DNA from: Alloyangia pacifica
GTDB lineage: Bacteria > Pseudomonadota > Alphaproteobacteria > Rhodobacterales > Rhodobacteraceae
Length of the DNA: 64,000 nt
Assembly (NCBI RefSeq): GCF_900116195.1
Contig: NZ_FOZW01000003.1
Coordinates: 124,001 to 188,000 of the forward strand
Direction: 5' to 3'
Part shown: positions 29,215 to 37,086 of the stretch, in pieces
Layout of the letters: each line of letters starts with the position of its first letter
How positions within the stretch are numbered: the first letter of the stretch is position 1
Notes under the pieces: model-generated
What the model was told of the DNA's origin: nothing
The model's input: the letters and a program-made list of their open reading frames with translations, nothing else
Databases searched by the model: none
Made by a program: the position numbers and the translations under genes

Positions 29215-30447
29215 ATGAGACACAAAGCATCACGCCTTGAGGTGAAGATTCGCAACCGAGCCAACACCGCTTCCATCGTAGCGGCGGCGGCCTATTGTGC
29301 GGGCGGGCGCTACCGCTGCGACCGCACCGAACGAGTGAAGAACTATTCCCGCCGGCGCGATGTTGTCTCGGTCGAGTCGATCAAGATGCCGCATGATCCC
29401 GAGCGGATCTGGAACTTCGCGAGCGCTTCGGAGAAACACCCCCGCGCCCGGCTCGCACGTGAAATTCTGGTGTCTCTGCCGCACGAGCTACCGCTCGAGA
29501 CGCAGCGCGTTCTGGTCCGCGGCTTTTGCCTCTGGCTGCACGACCGCTACAGAATTTCCTCAATGGCGGCGATCCATCACCCGCTTGCCCATGGCGTCGA
29601 TGACGAGGTCGTCGCCGACATGATCCCGCAGACCGAGGGCCGGAAAAAGCCAGCCAAGCCGCGCAAGGACGAACGGGGCAATGCGCTGAACCAGCATGTA
29701 CATATCCTGTGCCCGACCCGAGTCTGGGACGAGGAAACGCAAAGATTCGGCAGGAAAATCCGCGACCTCGATGACGTGAAAACCGGACCAGAATGCGTCC
29801 AGCAGATCCGTGAGGAATGGCAGCGGCGCGTCAACCGGCAGCTGGAAAAGGCCGGGGTGGCGACCCGTGTCGATCTGCGCAGCTATGAGGCGGCTGCATT
29901 GGCTGGCGACGCGCCCGATGGGCTGACCCCGCAGACCAAGCTCGGGCCACGGAACGCCGCGCGTGGTCGGCGGCGAGAACTGGAGACAGGTAGCGACGAC
30001 ACCTACCTCGGACAGGCTCGCGCGAAAACACGGGCCGCGAACGAGGCACTCTGGGAGAGCTGGCTGATCCTGCGGGACGCCGAGCGCGAGAAGGCGCGGC
30101 TGGAAAGGTCGCAGCGGATCGCCGCCGAAACCGAGGCGGCGCGCAAAGCGGAAGTAATCAAGGACAAAGCGAAAATCGGCGTCGCCGAAACCACCACCGC
30201 TCGGGCCGACGTTATCGAAGCCGCCCCACACCTCGACGCGCTCGACCCATGGCAGGCCGCGATTTCTTGGGCTGAAGGACGGCTCAAGGCCGACATCGAC
30301 CCAGAGAGCGACAAGACCATCGATCTCGAAAACGAAACAGTGGCCACCCCGCAACCCAAGCAACCGCCGAAATTCGCAATGAACGAGAGGGCCAAGAAAT
30401 GCGCCTGGCGGCCGCGTCAGCGGCAGAGGGTGAGGGGCGGCGGGTGA
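29215..30447 (+). CDS. MobA/MobL family relaxase
   Basis: Starting from ATG 29215 the protein has 410 residues. The N-terminal relaxase domain shows ASIVAAAAYCAGGRYRCD (motif I region), an IHHPLAHG stretch and the metal-binding HVHILCPTR (near residue 161). A helical, charged C-terminal part rich in Ala, Glu and Arg follows (about residues 260-410). Relaxases nick oriT, stay bound to the 5' end and lead the strand into a recipient. No own primase domain is attached; the primase-like protein at 32143 may take that role. No type IV coupling protein is nearby. Confidence 0.88.
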   Translation: MRHKASRLEVKIRNRANTASIVAAAAYCAGGRYRCDRTERVKNYSRRRDVVSVESIKMPHDPERIWNFASASEKHPRARLAREILVSLPHELPLETQRVLVRGFCLWLHDRYRISSMAAIHHPLAHGVDDEVVADMIPQTEGRKKPAKPRKDERGNALNQHVHILCPTRVWDEETQRFGRKIRDLDDVKTGPECVQQIREEWQRRVNRQLEKAGVATRVDLRSYEAAALAGDAPDGLTPQTKLGPRNAARGRRRELETGSDDTYLGQARAKTRAANEALWESWLILRDAEREKARLERSQRIAAETEAARKAEVIKDKAKIGVAETTTARADVIEAAPHLDALDPWQAAISWAEGRLKADIDPESDKTIDLENETVATPQPKQPPKFAMNERAKKCAWRPRQRQRVRGGG

Positions 30448-30483
30448 AGCCGGTCGCGGCAGGGTGCCGACCCGAGAAGCCGC

Positions 30484-30765
30484 TCAGTCGTCGAATCGAC
30501 GGTGCGTTTCGTCAAGCTCCCGCTCTCCTCGCTGACGTGCATTGCGCTCGTCAGGAAACTTGCCGTTGAGCACGAAATCCTGAAACGGCCAGACCGATTG
30601 AACTCGTTCGCGGGGTGCTCTTCGCAGGTCGAGGTCGCGGCGCGCGACCACCTTGGAATCGTCCACAAGGAACTCGCGATGGGAATCGCGGCCCAGCAAC
30701 GTGACGTGGCCGTTCAGGAAGGACCGACCGTTGCCGTATTGTAGATGGAGAACTCTCTTTGCCAT
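30484..30765 (-). CDS. Small hypothetical protein of the mobile element
   Basis: This 93-residue protein starts MAKRVLHLQYGNGRSFLNG. It is basic, strongly hydrophilic and Arg/Asp-rich towards the C-terminus (ERELDETHRRFDD). It lacks membrane segments or known motifs. It is the last of a leftward run of small genes (31997 to 30484) that faces the relaxase gene. Function unknown; the reading frame is likely but not certain. Confidence 0.5.
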   Translation of the reverse strand: MAKRVLHLQYGNGRSFLNGHVTLLGRDSHREFLVDDSKVVARRDLDLRRAPRERVQSVWPFQDFVLNGKFPDERNARQRGERELDETHRRFDD

Positions 30766-30840
30766 GTTGAACGCCTTGCGCTTGGCGAGAATGTCGCGCC
30801 CCGATTGGCGCTGCCGCCCATTCTTCAGAGCCTCTCCGGC

Positions 30841-31020
30841 TCAGCCCCGCCGCCAGGGCGCGCGGGCCACCGTGTCGACGAGGCGGCGCTGCCGCGTGTC
30901 GAGCCGGTGCCATGCAGCGCGGAAATCGGCGTGGTCCTCGAGCAGCATGTCCAGCCGACCGAAGGCGAGCGCGACGGCGATGATCTCGCTGGTCGAAAGC
31001 GGGCCGATCTCCTCGTCCAC
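30841..31020 (-). CDS. Small acidic hypothetical protein (59 residues)
   Basis: A GTG at 31020 starts a 59-residue frame. It contains GPLSTSEIIAVALAFGRLDM and then LLEDHADFRAAWHRLDTRQR, ending in RAPWRRG. The amphipathic helices and codon usage look like a real protein rather than a shadow frame. The stop of the 43-residue frame upstream lies two bases before this GTG, suggesting coupling. The frame remains open upstream, so a longer form or an ancestral frameshift is possible. No family recognised. Confidence 0.5.
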   Translation of the reverse strand: MDEEIGPLSTSEIIAVALAFGRLDMLLEDHADFRAAWHRLDTRQRRLVDTVARAPWRRG

Positions 31021-31022
31021 CT

Positions 31023-31154
31023 CTACGCCCTCAGGATCCGCCGGCAGGCGCCGGTGGCGCAGCCTCCGGTCCCAGTGATAATCTCGGCCAGGGCGGCCTC
31101 GTGCGCGGCTTTCTCAGCCTTGGTGTGGCGGAGCATGTCGACTGCGTCTTTCAT
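31023..31154 (-). CDS. Very small ORF upstream of the 59-residue gene
   Basis: This frame of 43 residues starts MKDAVDMLRHTKAEKAAHEA, a charged helix, and loses protein-like character after about residue 27 (TGTGGCATGAC). The gene below is in a different frame whose open stretch extends back under this ORF. That is the pattern expected if one gene has been split by a frameshift near 31070-31080. It could also be a true short peptide. Confidence 0.35.
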   Translation of the reverse strand: MKDAVDMLRHTKAEKAAHEAALAEIITGTGGCATGACRRILRA

Positions 31155-31214
31155 GGAAGACTTCCTTCGTGTGATGCGCGTCGATGCCGGGCGCGCAAGG
31201 CGTCCACCGCCCGG

Positions 31215-31997
31215 TCAACCGGCCTTCGCGACCTCTTGGCCGTCCGGTGCCACCCGCCTGGGCCGGCCGCGTTTCGGCCAGGGCTCACCCCAGATGTCGA
31301 ACAGGGGAAAGCCCTCGCGCCGTTCGGCGTGATAGGCCCGGTAGTCGTAGATCTTGCGGGTCTCCTCGGGCGCTTTGGCCGCCACGCCGTAGTAGTTGCT
31401 GCCGTTGAGATCGGGATGCCGCGCGCCATCGAGCTCTGCATCGGCACGCTCTGCTTCCAGAAGTTCCTGCAAGGGCTTGGCCTGTTTGATGGCCTGAAGC
31501 CTTCGGTGTTTCGAGCCGTCGCGCTGGCGCTCCGCGACCTCTGCGTCGGCGAGCCGGCCGAGAAACGCCTCTTGCAGATGAGTGTTGGACAGTCGGTCGG
31601 AGCCGATGCGCGAGTGGCAGCGCAGCCGGAGAGCCTCAAGCGCCTCGTCGTCGAGATGCGCCAGCTCGCGCCCCCACTTCAGTCGGCGGTTGACGGCGCA
31701 GTTCAGGTATGCGGCGACGACCTGCTCCTCGAGCCGGTAGCGAAGCAGTCCGAAGGTGTCCCACGAAAGCATGACCTCGAAATCTTCCGCCGAGAGGCGC
31801 TCGAGGCTGATGGTCAGCGTCTTGAACCCGCCGCGAGTGTCGAAGTGCAGGCGGGCGTAGCACGTCACTTCATGCCGGCTCATCGCTTCGCGGAGCCGGT
31901 CCGAGACGGCGGCGTTGAGCTGGAGCTTCAGCTTCGCCGCCTCGAGGGCGACCATGCCCGGCAGAAGTACTGGCAGGCCAACGGGGAGAACATGCAT
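31215..31997 (-). CDS. Hypothetical protein of the mobile element
   Basis: Start ATG 31997 (MHVLPVGLPVLLPGM) follows an AGGAAAGGAA stretch; earlier starts are weak. The 260-residue protein has a mixed alpha/beta first half (VTCYARLHFDTRGGFKTLTI) and a helical charged middle (SKHRRLQAIKQAKPLQELL). Its basic C-terminus includes WGEPWPKRGRPRR. No enzymatic motif is recognised. It is divergent from the primase-like gene with 145 bases between, so the pair may share a control region, and a replication or partition role is possible. Confidence 0.65.
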   Translation of the reverse strand: MHVLPVGLPVLLPGMVALEAAKLKLQLNAAVSDRLREAMSRHEVTCYARLHFDTRGGFKTLTISLERLSAEDFEVMLSWDTFGLLRYRLEEQVVAAYLNCAVNRRLKWGRELAHLDDEALEALRLRCHSRIGSDRLSNTHLQEAFLGRLADAEVAERQRDGSKHRRLQAIKQAKPLQELLEAERADAELDGARHPDLNGSNYYGVAAKAPEETRKIYDYRAYHAERREGFPLFDIWGEPWPKRGRPRRVAPDGQEVAKAG

Positions 31998-32142
31998 CGG
32001 AGGTTCCTTTCCTGTGATGCGCGGCGGCCGAGGGTCGACTACCTGATCAGGATTTCGGAGCATCCGGGGTGGCCCGATAACGATCTTCAGCATGACTTTA
32101 CGTCAATTTCTGAAGAGTGCCGCCTGGACTTAGGTCCTCCCC

Positions 32143-33738
32143 ATGGATCTCTCGCAGCACCAAACCTTCATTGACGCCCGCCCCGCCGCCGCTCGGATGC
32201 CGGCGGAGGATTACTTGCGCCTGCTGCACCCGCTCGGAGCGCATGGTTCGGCGACGCTCATGCGGATCGAAGGCGACAAGCGCTGCGCCCGCACATTCCG
32301 GCCCGATGCGCTGCCTGTCGCTGCCGCGGTCTGGCTTGACACCTCATCCTACGTGACCCTGCATCGCTTTCATGGCCCGCGGTCCGGCGGTCGGCTGGCG
32401 GCGCTGAACGTGCTGGCGCTGGACCTCGATTATCGGGACGTGCCGCGATGGCACGGGCGCGCACCGGAGCAGGTTGCACAGGCGGTGCAGACGGCGGCAC
32501 AGGGCCTCGGCCTGCCGCTGCCCTCGGTCATTACCGACACCGGTCGGGGCCTCGCCCTGCTCTGGCTGCTTCACGCATTGCCCGCCGCCGCCGAGCCACG
32601 CTGGCGGGCGGCGCAGCGCTGCCTGATCGGGCTTTTCATGGCCTTTGGAGCCGATCGCTCCTGCTGCGATGCCGCCCGCATCTTCCGGATCCCCGAGACG
32701 GTCAATACCAAGTGCGGCCGTACTGTTACCGTTGTTGACGGCACCCTACAGCGTCATGATTTCGACCCTCTGGCCGATATGATCCACACCGCTGCCGGAC
32801 AGCCCACCCGGGCGGAGATGGCGCGGCGCAAAGCCCGGAAGTTGGAGCGGCAGGCAAAACCGGCCGGTGGCCCGCGCGGCCTCGCCCCCGCACCCCGCTT
32901 CGCGCAGGTGCGGGGCGACCTGATGGCACTGGCTCGCCACTGGGGCGCGCAGGTGCCCGAGGGACTGCGGAACACGTGGCTGCACCTCGTCGCCACCTGC
33001 CTTACGCACCAACACGGGAACCTCGATCTGGAAGCCGAAGTCGAGGCTGCCGCACGCTACTGTGCCGGCCTGCCATCCGCCGAAGTCTCCACTTTGATCC
33101 GCGCGGCGGAGCGGCGCCATAAGGGCGAGCAGGAGAGATACTACTATTCGGGGGGGCGCATAGCCGAAATGCTGGGCGTCTCCGACGACCTCGCCCGCCG
33201 CCTGCACCTGAAGCAGATCCATTCCGAGGCAGAAAGGGGCCGGCGGCGGCTGGAGCGGGAGTCCAGCCGCCGCCGCGCGAAGGGAATGGTGCCGCGCGAA
33301 GAGTACCTCGCAACCCACCGCGTCTCGCGCGACAAGCCCTGGGAAGCCCACGGCATTTCCCGTGCCACATGGTATCGTCGTGGCCGCCCGCCGGCGCCCG
33401 CCTCAAATACCGCCGAGCGGGCGCGCCCGGTCCCGCTCAACTGGCGTGAGACACCTCCGCCGCCGCCACAGGGGGGCTTGCCACGCCGCAGGCCCAGGCC
33501 CAACCTCTCAGCGAGGCACCAGCCCCTCCACCTGTCCCCCGAAGGCCCCGCAAAGCGCAACCAGCGCTTCGCACGACCGACCCCGACCCGGCCCGACCCC
33601 GGCCGAAGACCGCCCGAGAAGCTGCCTAACATCGTGTCGGACCTGTCACCCACACCGGCAGAGAACGCACTGGCCGAGGAGATCTTCCCGGGGGCGATAC
33701 CAAGCCCCATCCCCCTTGCCGCCGCACGCGCCTCGTGA
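32143..33738 (+). CDS. Primase-like (AEP/RepB-type) replication protein
   Basis: This 531-residue protein has features of an archaeo-eukaryotic-type primase. LALDLDYRDVP (about residues 94-104) gives the acidic pair, ITDTGRGLALLWLLHAL gives the nucleotide-binding strand, and DAARIFRIPETVNTKCG resembles the RxPxTxNxK signature of RepB-like primases. The middle is helical, with KGEQERYYYSGGRIAEMLGV as a possible winged-helix DNA binder. The last 120 residues are proline-rich and basic, probably disordered. It would prime replication of the excised or transferred element; inferred from motif and context. Confidence 0.7.
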   Translation: MDLSQHQTFIDARPAAARMPAEDYLRLLHPLGAHGSATLMRIEGDKRCARTFRPDALPVAAAVWLDTSSYVTLHRFHGPRSGGRLAALNVLALDLDYRDVPRWHGRAPEQVAQAVQTAAQGLGLPLPSVITDTGRGLALLWLLHALPAAAEPRWRAAQRCLIGLFMAFGADRSCCDAARIFRIPETVNTKCGRTVTVVDGTLQRHDFDPLADMIHTAAGQPTRAEMARRKARKLERQAKPAGGPRGLAPAPRFAQVRGDLMALARHWGAQVPEGLRNTWLHLVATCLTHQHGNLDLEAEVEAAARYCAGLPSAEVSTLIRAAERRHKGEQERYYYSGGRIAEMLGVSDDLARRLHLKQIHSEAERGRRRLERESSRRRAKGMVPREEYLATHRVSRDKPWEAHGISRATWYRRGRPPAPASNTAERARPVPLNWRETPPPPPQGGLPRRRPRPNLSARHQPLHLSPEGPAKRNQRFARPTPTRPDPGRRPPEKLPNIVSDLSPTPAENALAEEIFPGAIPSPIPLAAARAS

Positions 33739-33811
33739 CGCGCAGCGGCAAGGGGCCATGGGGCCTTTGAAGGAAAAGCTGCCGTCGTTTCACGTTACGA
33801 CAGGAGCTTAT

Positions 33812-34354
33812 ATGTTCGACCAACACCCCCACGACTGGCAGCAGGATCTCGCGCTCGGCGACGTCGTCCTCTTCCGCTTTCCGACGACTGAGGATGTCCC
33901 CGATGGGGAGACGCCCAAGATGCGGCCCTGCCTCGTCCTCGACACGCCCCGACTCGGCCTGCACCGCTTCGCCAAGCTCGCCTACGGCACTTCCGCCTAC
34001 GGCAACTCGAACCGGGGCCGCGAGGTGAGCATCCGGCAGCCCACCAGCATCGAAGCGGCCGGCCTTGACCGGCCATCGCGTTTCACCCTCGAGCGGACGT
34101 TACTCGTCAGTCTCGATCACCCGGGCTTCGAGGCAGAGAAACACGGCGACCCTCGCATCGGACGACTGGACGAAGGTCTGATGGAGCGGCTGCACGCTCT
34201 TCGCGCCCGCATGCAGGCCGCAGCGGACATCGCGGCCGACCATCGCCGGGTGCGGCTCGAGGAACGCCGCCGCTGGCAGGCCGAGGGGCGCGCAGCGGCG
34301 CAGCACAACCGCCGCCTACTGCAAGGCCGCGGCTTGGCGGGAGGCGCCCGATGA
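33812..34354 (+). CDS. PemK/MazF-like protein with helical C-terminal extension
   Basis: Start ATG 33812 is preceded by AGGAG. The 180-residue protein opens with LGDVVLFRFP and PKMRPCLVLDTPRLG, the typical first strands of the PemK/MazF fold, and continues with a SH3-like barrel to about residue 90. A long Arg/Ala-rich helix (about residues 120-170) is unusual for a toxin. MazF-type toxins cut mRNA. The next gene, coupled by ATGA, is not a recognisable antitoxin, so this may be a domesticated or accessory form. Confidence 0.55.
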   Translation: MFDQHPHDWQQDLALGDVVLFRFPTTEDVPDGETPKMRPCLVLDTPRLGLHRFAKLAYGTSAYGNSNRGREVSIRQPTSIEAAGLDRPSRFTLERTLLVSLDHPGFEAEKHGDPRIGRLDEGLMERLHALRARMQAAADIAADHRRVRLEERRRWQAEGRAAAQHNRRLLQGRGLAGGAR

Positions 34355-34785
34355 GCGGCCTCGAGACTTACCCGACTCTCGAAGACCTCGCCGCCGAGGC
34401 GCTCTCCACCGCCCGAATTGCCGCTATAGCAATTCGCGAGGACGTGCTCCATCGGCTGGCGCCGCAGGAGCGAACAGGGCCGGAGCTGCTGGTGAGGATG
34501 TTCGGCGCGCGCGAGATATTTGCGCCGCAGGTTCTCGACCACCTCAACGCCTTGGAGACCCCGCTCGTTGAGCGGATCACCGAATGCACCTTCGTGGTCG
34601 ACCGGGCCGAGGCGGGCGAAGGCAATGTCTCACCGGTGTTCTGGCAAGAGGCCAGGACGACAGAGGAGGTGGACGGTCTTTCGAAAGCCCTCGCGGTCAT
34701 TCTCGAGCTCAAGTTTCTTCTCGAAGCCATCCAGGATCGGCTCGCCGCCGAGGCCGCCATCGAGGCCCTAAGACAGGCCTTATGA
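34351..34785 (+). CDS. Hypothetical helical protein coupled to the MazF-like gene
   Basis: This 144-residue acidic protein is made mostly of helices, for example TLEDLAAEALSTARIAAIAI and KALAVILELKFLLEAIQDRL. It starts inside the stop codon of the MazF-like gene (ATGA). There is no DNA-binding motif of the kind antitoxins usually carry. It could neutralise the upstream protein, but nothing in the sequence proves it. Confidence 0.55.
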   Translation: MSGLETYPTLEDLAAEALSTARIAAIAIREDVLHRLAPQERTGPELLVRMFGAREIFAPQVLDHLNALETPLVERITECTFVVDRAEAGEGNVSPVFWQEARTTEEVDGLSKALAVILELKFLLEAIQDRLAAEAAIEALRQAL

Positions 34786-34793
34786 TCCAGAAA

Positions 34794-34859
34794 CATGCAG
34801 TAAAATCAACTGCATGACGGCGCGCCGGCAGTCCTTCTGCTGCTCACGGCCGGCGCGCC
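34794..34859. promoter_or_regulatory. Two strong inverted repeats upstream of the excisionase-like gene
   Basis: CATGCAGT (34794-34801) and ACTGCATG (34809-34816) form an 8-base perfect repeat with a 7-base loop. Right after it, GGCGCGCCGGC (34819-34829) and GCCGGCGCGCC (34849-34859) form an 11-base perfect repeat with a 19-base spacer. They lie between the 144-residue gene and the excisionase-like gene. They could be operators for excision control, recombinase or excisionase sites, or a terminator; no T-run is seen. Confidence 0.55.
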
Positions 34860-34952
34860 GGACCCGAGATAACGCACCGTATTCACAGTTCCGGCCGCCT
34901 GGTCGGGAACGATCGCACTTCCTGCGTACAACGACACGCAAAGGATGAAAAA

Positions 34953-35246
34953 ATGTTCGACACCCTCCCTTCCTACCCGTGGCTGCCGCCCCTCATGACG
35001 GGATCCGAGTTGGCCGAAGCGATGCGCTATTCTGGTGTCACCTCGGCATTCCGTGGGTGGCTCAAGTCGCTCGACATCAAACCGGTGCCCGGCCGGAGCG
35101 ATCTCTATGATCCGCATCATGTGCGGCACCGCCTCAACGAGGCGCAGGGGCTCTCTCTTCGGGGCTTCACGCCACCGGAGGCGCCGACCGAAAATAACGA
35201 ACCCCGGAGCCTGACTGAAATGCGGAGGCAGCGTCGTGGCAAGTAA
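34953..35246 (+). CDS. Excisionase/AlpA-like small DNA-binding protein
   Basis: This 97-residue protein has an AAAGGA site upstream. It shows a winged-helix-like core: MTGSELAEAMRYSGVTSAFR followed by WLKSLDIKPVPGRSDLYDP. This resembles MerR/AlpA-type excisionases that read a site and bend DNA. The basic tail (RSLTEMRRQRRGK) overlaps the recombinase start by 11 bases. The context, immediately upstream of the integrase, supports a role as recombination directionality factor. The motif match is moderate. Confidence 0.65.
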   Translation: MFDTLPSYPWLPPLMTGSELAEAMRYSGVTSAFRGWLKSLDIKPVPGRSDLYDPHHVRHRLNEAQGLSLRGFTPPEAPTENNEPRSLTEMRRQRRGK

Positions 35247-36405
35247 TCATCAAGAACACCGCATTAAGGGTGTGCATCGGGTCACGAAGTCGCGCAAGAA
35301 CGGTCCTGACCGCCAGTATCACTATGCCTTCAGAGGCGGCCCGAAGTTCTGGGACAGCTCCATGGCCTTCGATGCGACCGATGCACGCTACGTCTCGGCC
35401 TACGATGCGGCCATGAAGGCCCAGAGGGACATGCGGATTCCGGCGGCGGACAGCAAATCCACGTCACTCGCCCTGCAGCGCTATCGCGACTCTGCCGAAT
35501 TCAACGGGTTGGCACCACGGACGCGGGATGACTACGAGAAGTTCCTGACCTCATTCGAGGCGGAGTTCGGAGAGGATCCTCTCGCGATGTTTCAGGAACG
35601 TGAGGCCATCGGAGAAATCCGCGAATGGCGCACGAAGTGGAAGAATTCACCGAGGCAATACGACTACGCGGGCGGCGCCGTGACAACCTTCTTGAATTGG
35701 TGTGTCGACACCGATCACGCGCTCGAATTCCATCACCACAAAGGCCAGAAGAAGCTCTATTCGTCGAACAGGGCGCAGGTCATTTGGATGCCGGAAGAGA
35801 TCCAGATGCTTCTGGACGAGGCACGCCCTGAAGAAAAGGCCGTGGTGGTCGCGTTCAGCGAGGGGGGCCTGGCCCCGCAGGATGTCGGCTTGCTTCGGCG
35901 TCGGCATGTGCAGACCACTCCGAAAGGCCGGCGCCTGTTCTTCGCCAGGAAAAAGACGGACAACCCCGTCAGTCTGCCTGTGACCGAGGCTCTGGGCGAG
36001 GTGATCGACAGCCTTCCCGAGGGGCAGGATCTGCTGGTGACCTCCTTGACCGGCAAGCCACTGACGGCGCTACGCGCGTCCCAGATCATCCGCGACCTCA
36101 AAATCAGGCACAACAAGAAGGTCGATGATGGCCTGCTGAAGGTGCGCATCAGGGATGAGCTGCGCCCCTACGACATGCGCGGCACGGCGGCGACGGCGCT
36201 TCTGCGCGCTGACTGCTCGCTCAACCAGATCGCGGTGACTATGGGCTGGGGGCTGCGCCACGCGGCAAATGTCATCGAGCGTTACGCCGCGCTCGTACCC
36301 GAAGTCTCGGACGAGGTGCACCGCAAGCTGAAGAAGGCCCGGAAGAAGGTCGAGAAGGCTGAGCGCAAGGCCGCCAAGAAAGAGGCCAAGCGGGGCGGGG
36401 CATGA
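35236..36405 (+). CDS. Tyrosine recombinase (integrase) of the element
   Basis: GTG 35236 follows GGAGG by seven bases. The 389-residue protein has an N-terminal SAM-like core-binding domain (about residues 75-165, with LAPRTRDDYEKFLTSFEAE) and a catalytic domain. Catalytic features are YDMRGTAATALLRADCSLNQ, the MGWGLRHAANVIERYAAL block with the nucleophile Tyr, and KKTDNPVSLPV around the Lys. The usual first Arg region reads SEGGLAPQDVGLLRRRHV, with no clear TGLRxxE motif, so this is a divergent member. It lies about 490 bases from tRNA-Cys, its presumed target. Confidence 0.85.
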   Translation: MASNHQEHRIKGVHRVTKSRKNGPDRQYHYAFRGGPKFWDSSMAFDATDARYVSAYDAAMKAQRDMRIPAADSKSTSLALQRYRDSAEFNGLAPRTRDDYEKFLTSFEAEFGEDPLAMFQEREAIGEIREWRTKWKNSPRQYDYAGGAVTTFLNWCVDTDHALEFHHHKGQKKLYSSNRAQVIWMPEEIQMLLDEARPEEKAVVVAFSEGGLAPQDVGLLRRRHVQTTPKGRRLFFARKKTDNPVSLPVTEALGEVIDSLPEGQDLLVTSLTGKPLTALRASQIIRDLKIRHNKKVDDGLLKVRIRDELRPYDMRGTAATALLRADCSLNQIAVTMGWGLRHAANVIERYAALVPEVSDEVHRKLKKARKKVEKAERKAAKKEAKRGGA

Positions 36406-36695
36406 TTGCGCTGAACCAGACCCGGGACGACCTGACGCTTGCGGCGGCCTGGTGCGAGGTCCGTCACCCCTGCATTGCGGGCCTGCCCGTCTACGACCAT
36501 GTGTTCGCGCTGCATACCGGCCGGACGCGGGTGGCGCCGATGGTCGACACCGGCGCGGTAGCGCTCGCCGGGGTCTTCCTGAAGCTCCTCGGCTATGCGC
36601 CGCTCGATTTCGGTGCGCCGCGGGACCAGGTCCGCGCCGCGCTGATCCGGATCGAGGCGCAGTCGAACAATGACCGAGCCGCCGCGCTCCGCTGA
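36402..36695 (+). CDS. Small hypothetical protein coupled to the integrase
   Basis: This 97-residue protein starts at ATG 36402 inside the integrase stop codon. It contains AAWCEVRHPCIAGLPVYDHV and a hydrophobic stretch, VDTGAVALAGVFLKLLGYAP. No family recognised. Its position suggests a role in integration or only co-expression. A clear terminator follows 56 bases after its stop. Confidence 0.55.
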   Translation: MIALNQTRDDLTLAAAWCEVRHPCIAGLPVYDHVFALHTGRTRVAPMVDTGAVALAGVFLKLLGYAPLDFGAPRDQVRAALIRIEAQSNNDRAAALR

Positions 36696-36750
36696 TTCTC
36701 CAGGCTGGGCCTGACCGCCTGATCCGGCATCATAGCCGACAAAAAACCAA

Positions 36751-36782
36751 GGGCTGCGAGGAGAGACCCTCGCGGCCCTTTT
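36751..36782 (+). terminator. Intrinsic terminator after the integrase operon
   Basis: GGGCTGCGAGG (36751-36761) pairs with CCTCGCGGCCC (36768-36778), with one G-T pair and a six-base loop, followed by TTTT. An A-run precedes the stem on the left, so it may also work in the other direction. Confidence 0.8.
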
Positions 36783-36893
36783 CGTGTCGCTGATGAGGCT
36801 GAAACCGGTGGCCTGTAAACCACCGTGTAAACTGGGCGATTTCGCGCTCCTCCGAAGAGGGCTAAAACAGCTTAAATGCCCAGTAGAATAATA

Positions 36894-36941
36894 TGGAGGC
36901 GAGTACCGGAATCGAACCGGTGTGGACGGATTTGCAATCCG
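36894..36941. repeat. Right attachment-site copy within tRNA-Cys
   Basis: These 48 bases match 12505-12552 with two differences (36924-36925, GG here). They span the anticodon arm to CCA. The crossover presumably lies in the long identical blocks of 30 or 16 bases on either side of the mismatches. Confidence 0.88.
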
Positions 36942-36967
36942 CTGCGTCACCACTCCGCCAACTCGCC
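36894..36967 (-). tRNA. tRNA-Cys (GCA)
   Basis: The 74-base gene folds fully. The acceptor stem GGCGAGT pairs with ACTCGCC, followed by T and an encoded CCA. The anticodon loop is TTGCAAA, with GCA between stem strands GCGGA and TCCGT, and the T arm is ACCGG-TTCGATT-CCGGT. Its 3' half is shared with the fragment at 12505, so it is the insertion site of the element. The intact copy probably joins the host 5' half with a 3' half supplied by the element. Confidence 0.97.
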
Positions 36968-37059
36968 GGGGGTGTGGCACTCCTTAAGTTTCTTGCGGAG
37001 TGCCGTCAAGCAGATATCCGAGGCTAGGGTTGTGAACCACGCAGAGGTGCCATCGGTCA

Positions 37060-37080
37060 GGCGGGGCAGCGCGCCCCGCC
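37060..37080. terminator. Hairpin downstream of the leftward sulfotransferase gene
   Basis: GGCGGGGC (37060-37067) and GCCCCGCC (37073-37080) form a perfect 8-base stem 7 bases beyond the stop codon of the gene at 37087. There is no T-run in the direction of transcription, so it may serve as a transcript end or stability element. Confidence 0.4.
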
Positions 37081-37086
37081 GCCTCT

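Larger units (their letters stand above)
12505..36941. mobile_element. 24.4-kb integrative mobilizable element inserted in tRNA-Cys
   Basis: The ends are a 48-base direct repeat with two mismatches. The left copy is only the 3' half of tRNA-Cys; the right copy is part of the intact gene. Just inside the right end are a tyrosine recombinase and an excisionase-like gene. Further in are a primase-like replication protein, a MobA/MobL relaxase, a MobC-like protein and an oriT-like hairpin. No type IV secretion genes are seen, so transfer would need a helper: an IME rather than an ICE. The left half carries nuclease, helicase, SIR2 and methyltransferase cargo. Flanks are chromosomal: rut operon on the left, polysaccharide locus on the right. 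Confidence 0.88.

Noticed and set aside
12505-36941. Element is a complete self-transmissible ICE
   Set aside because: No VirB/Tra type IV secretion genes or VirD4-type coupling protein are visible; only mobilization functions are present.
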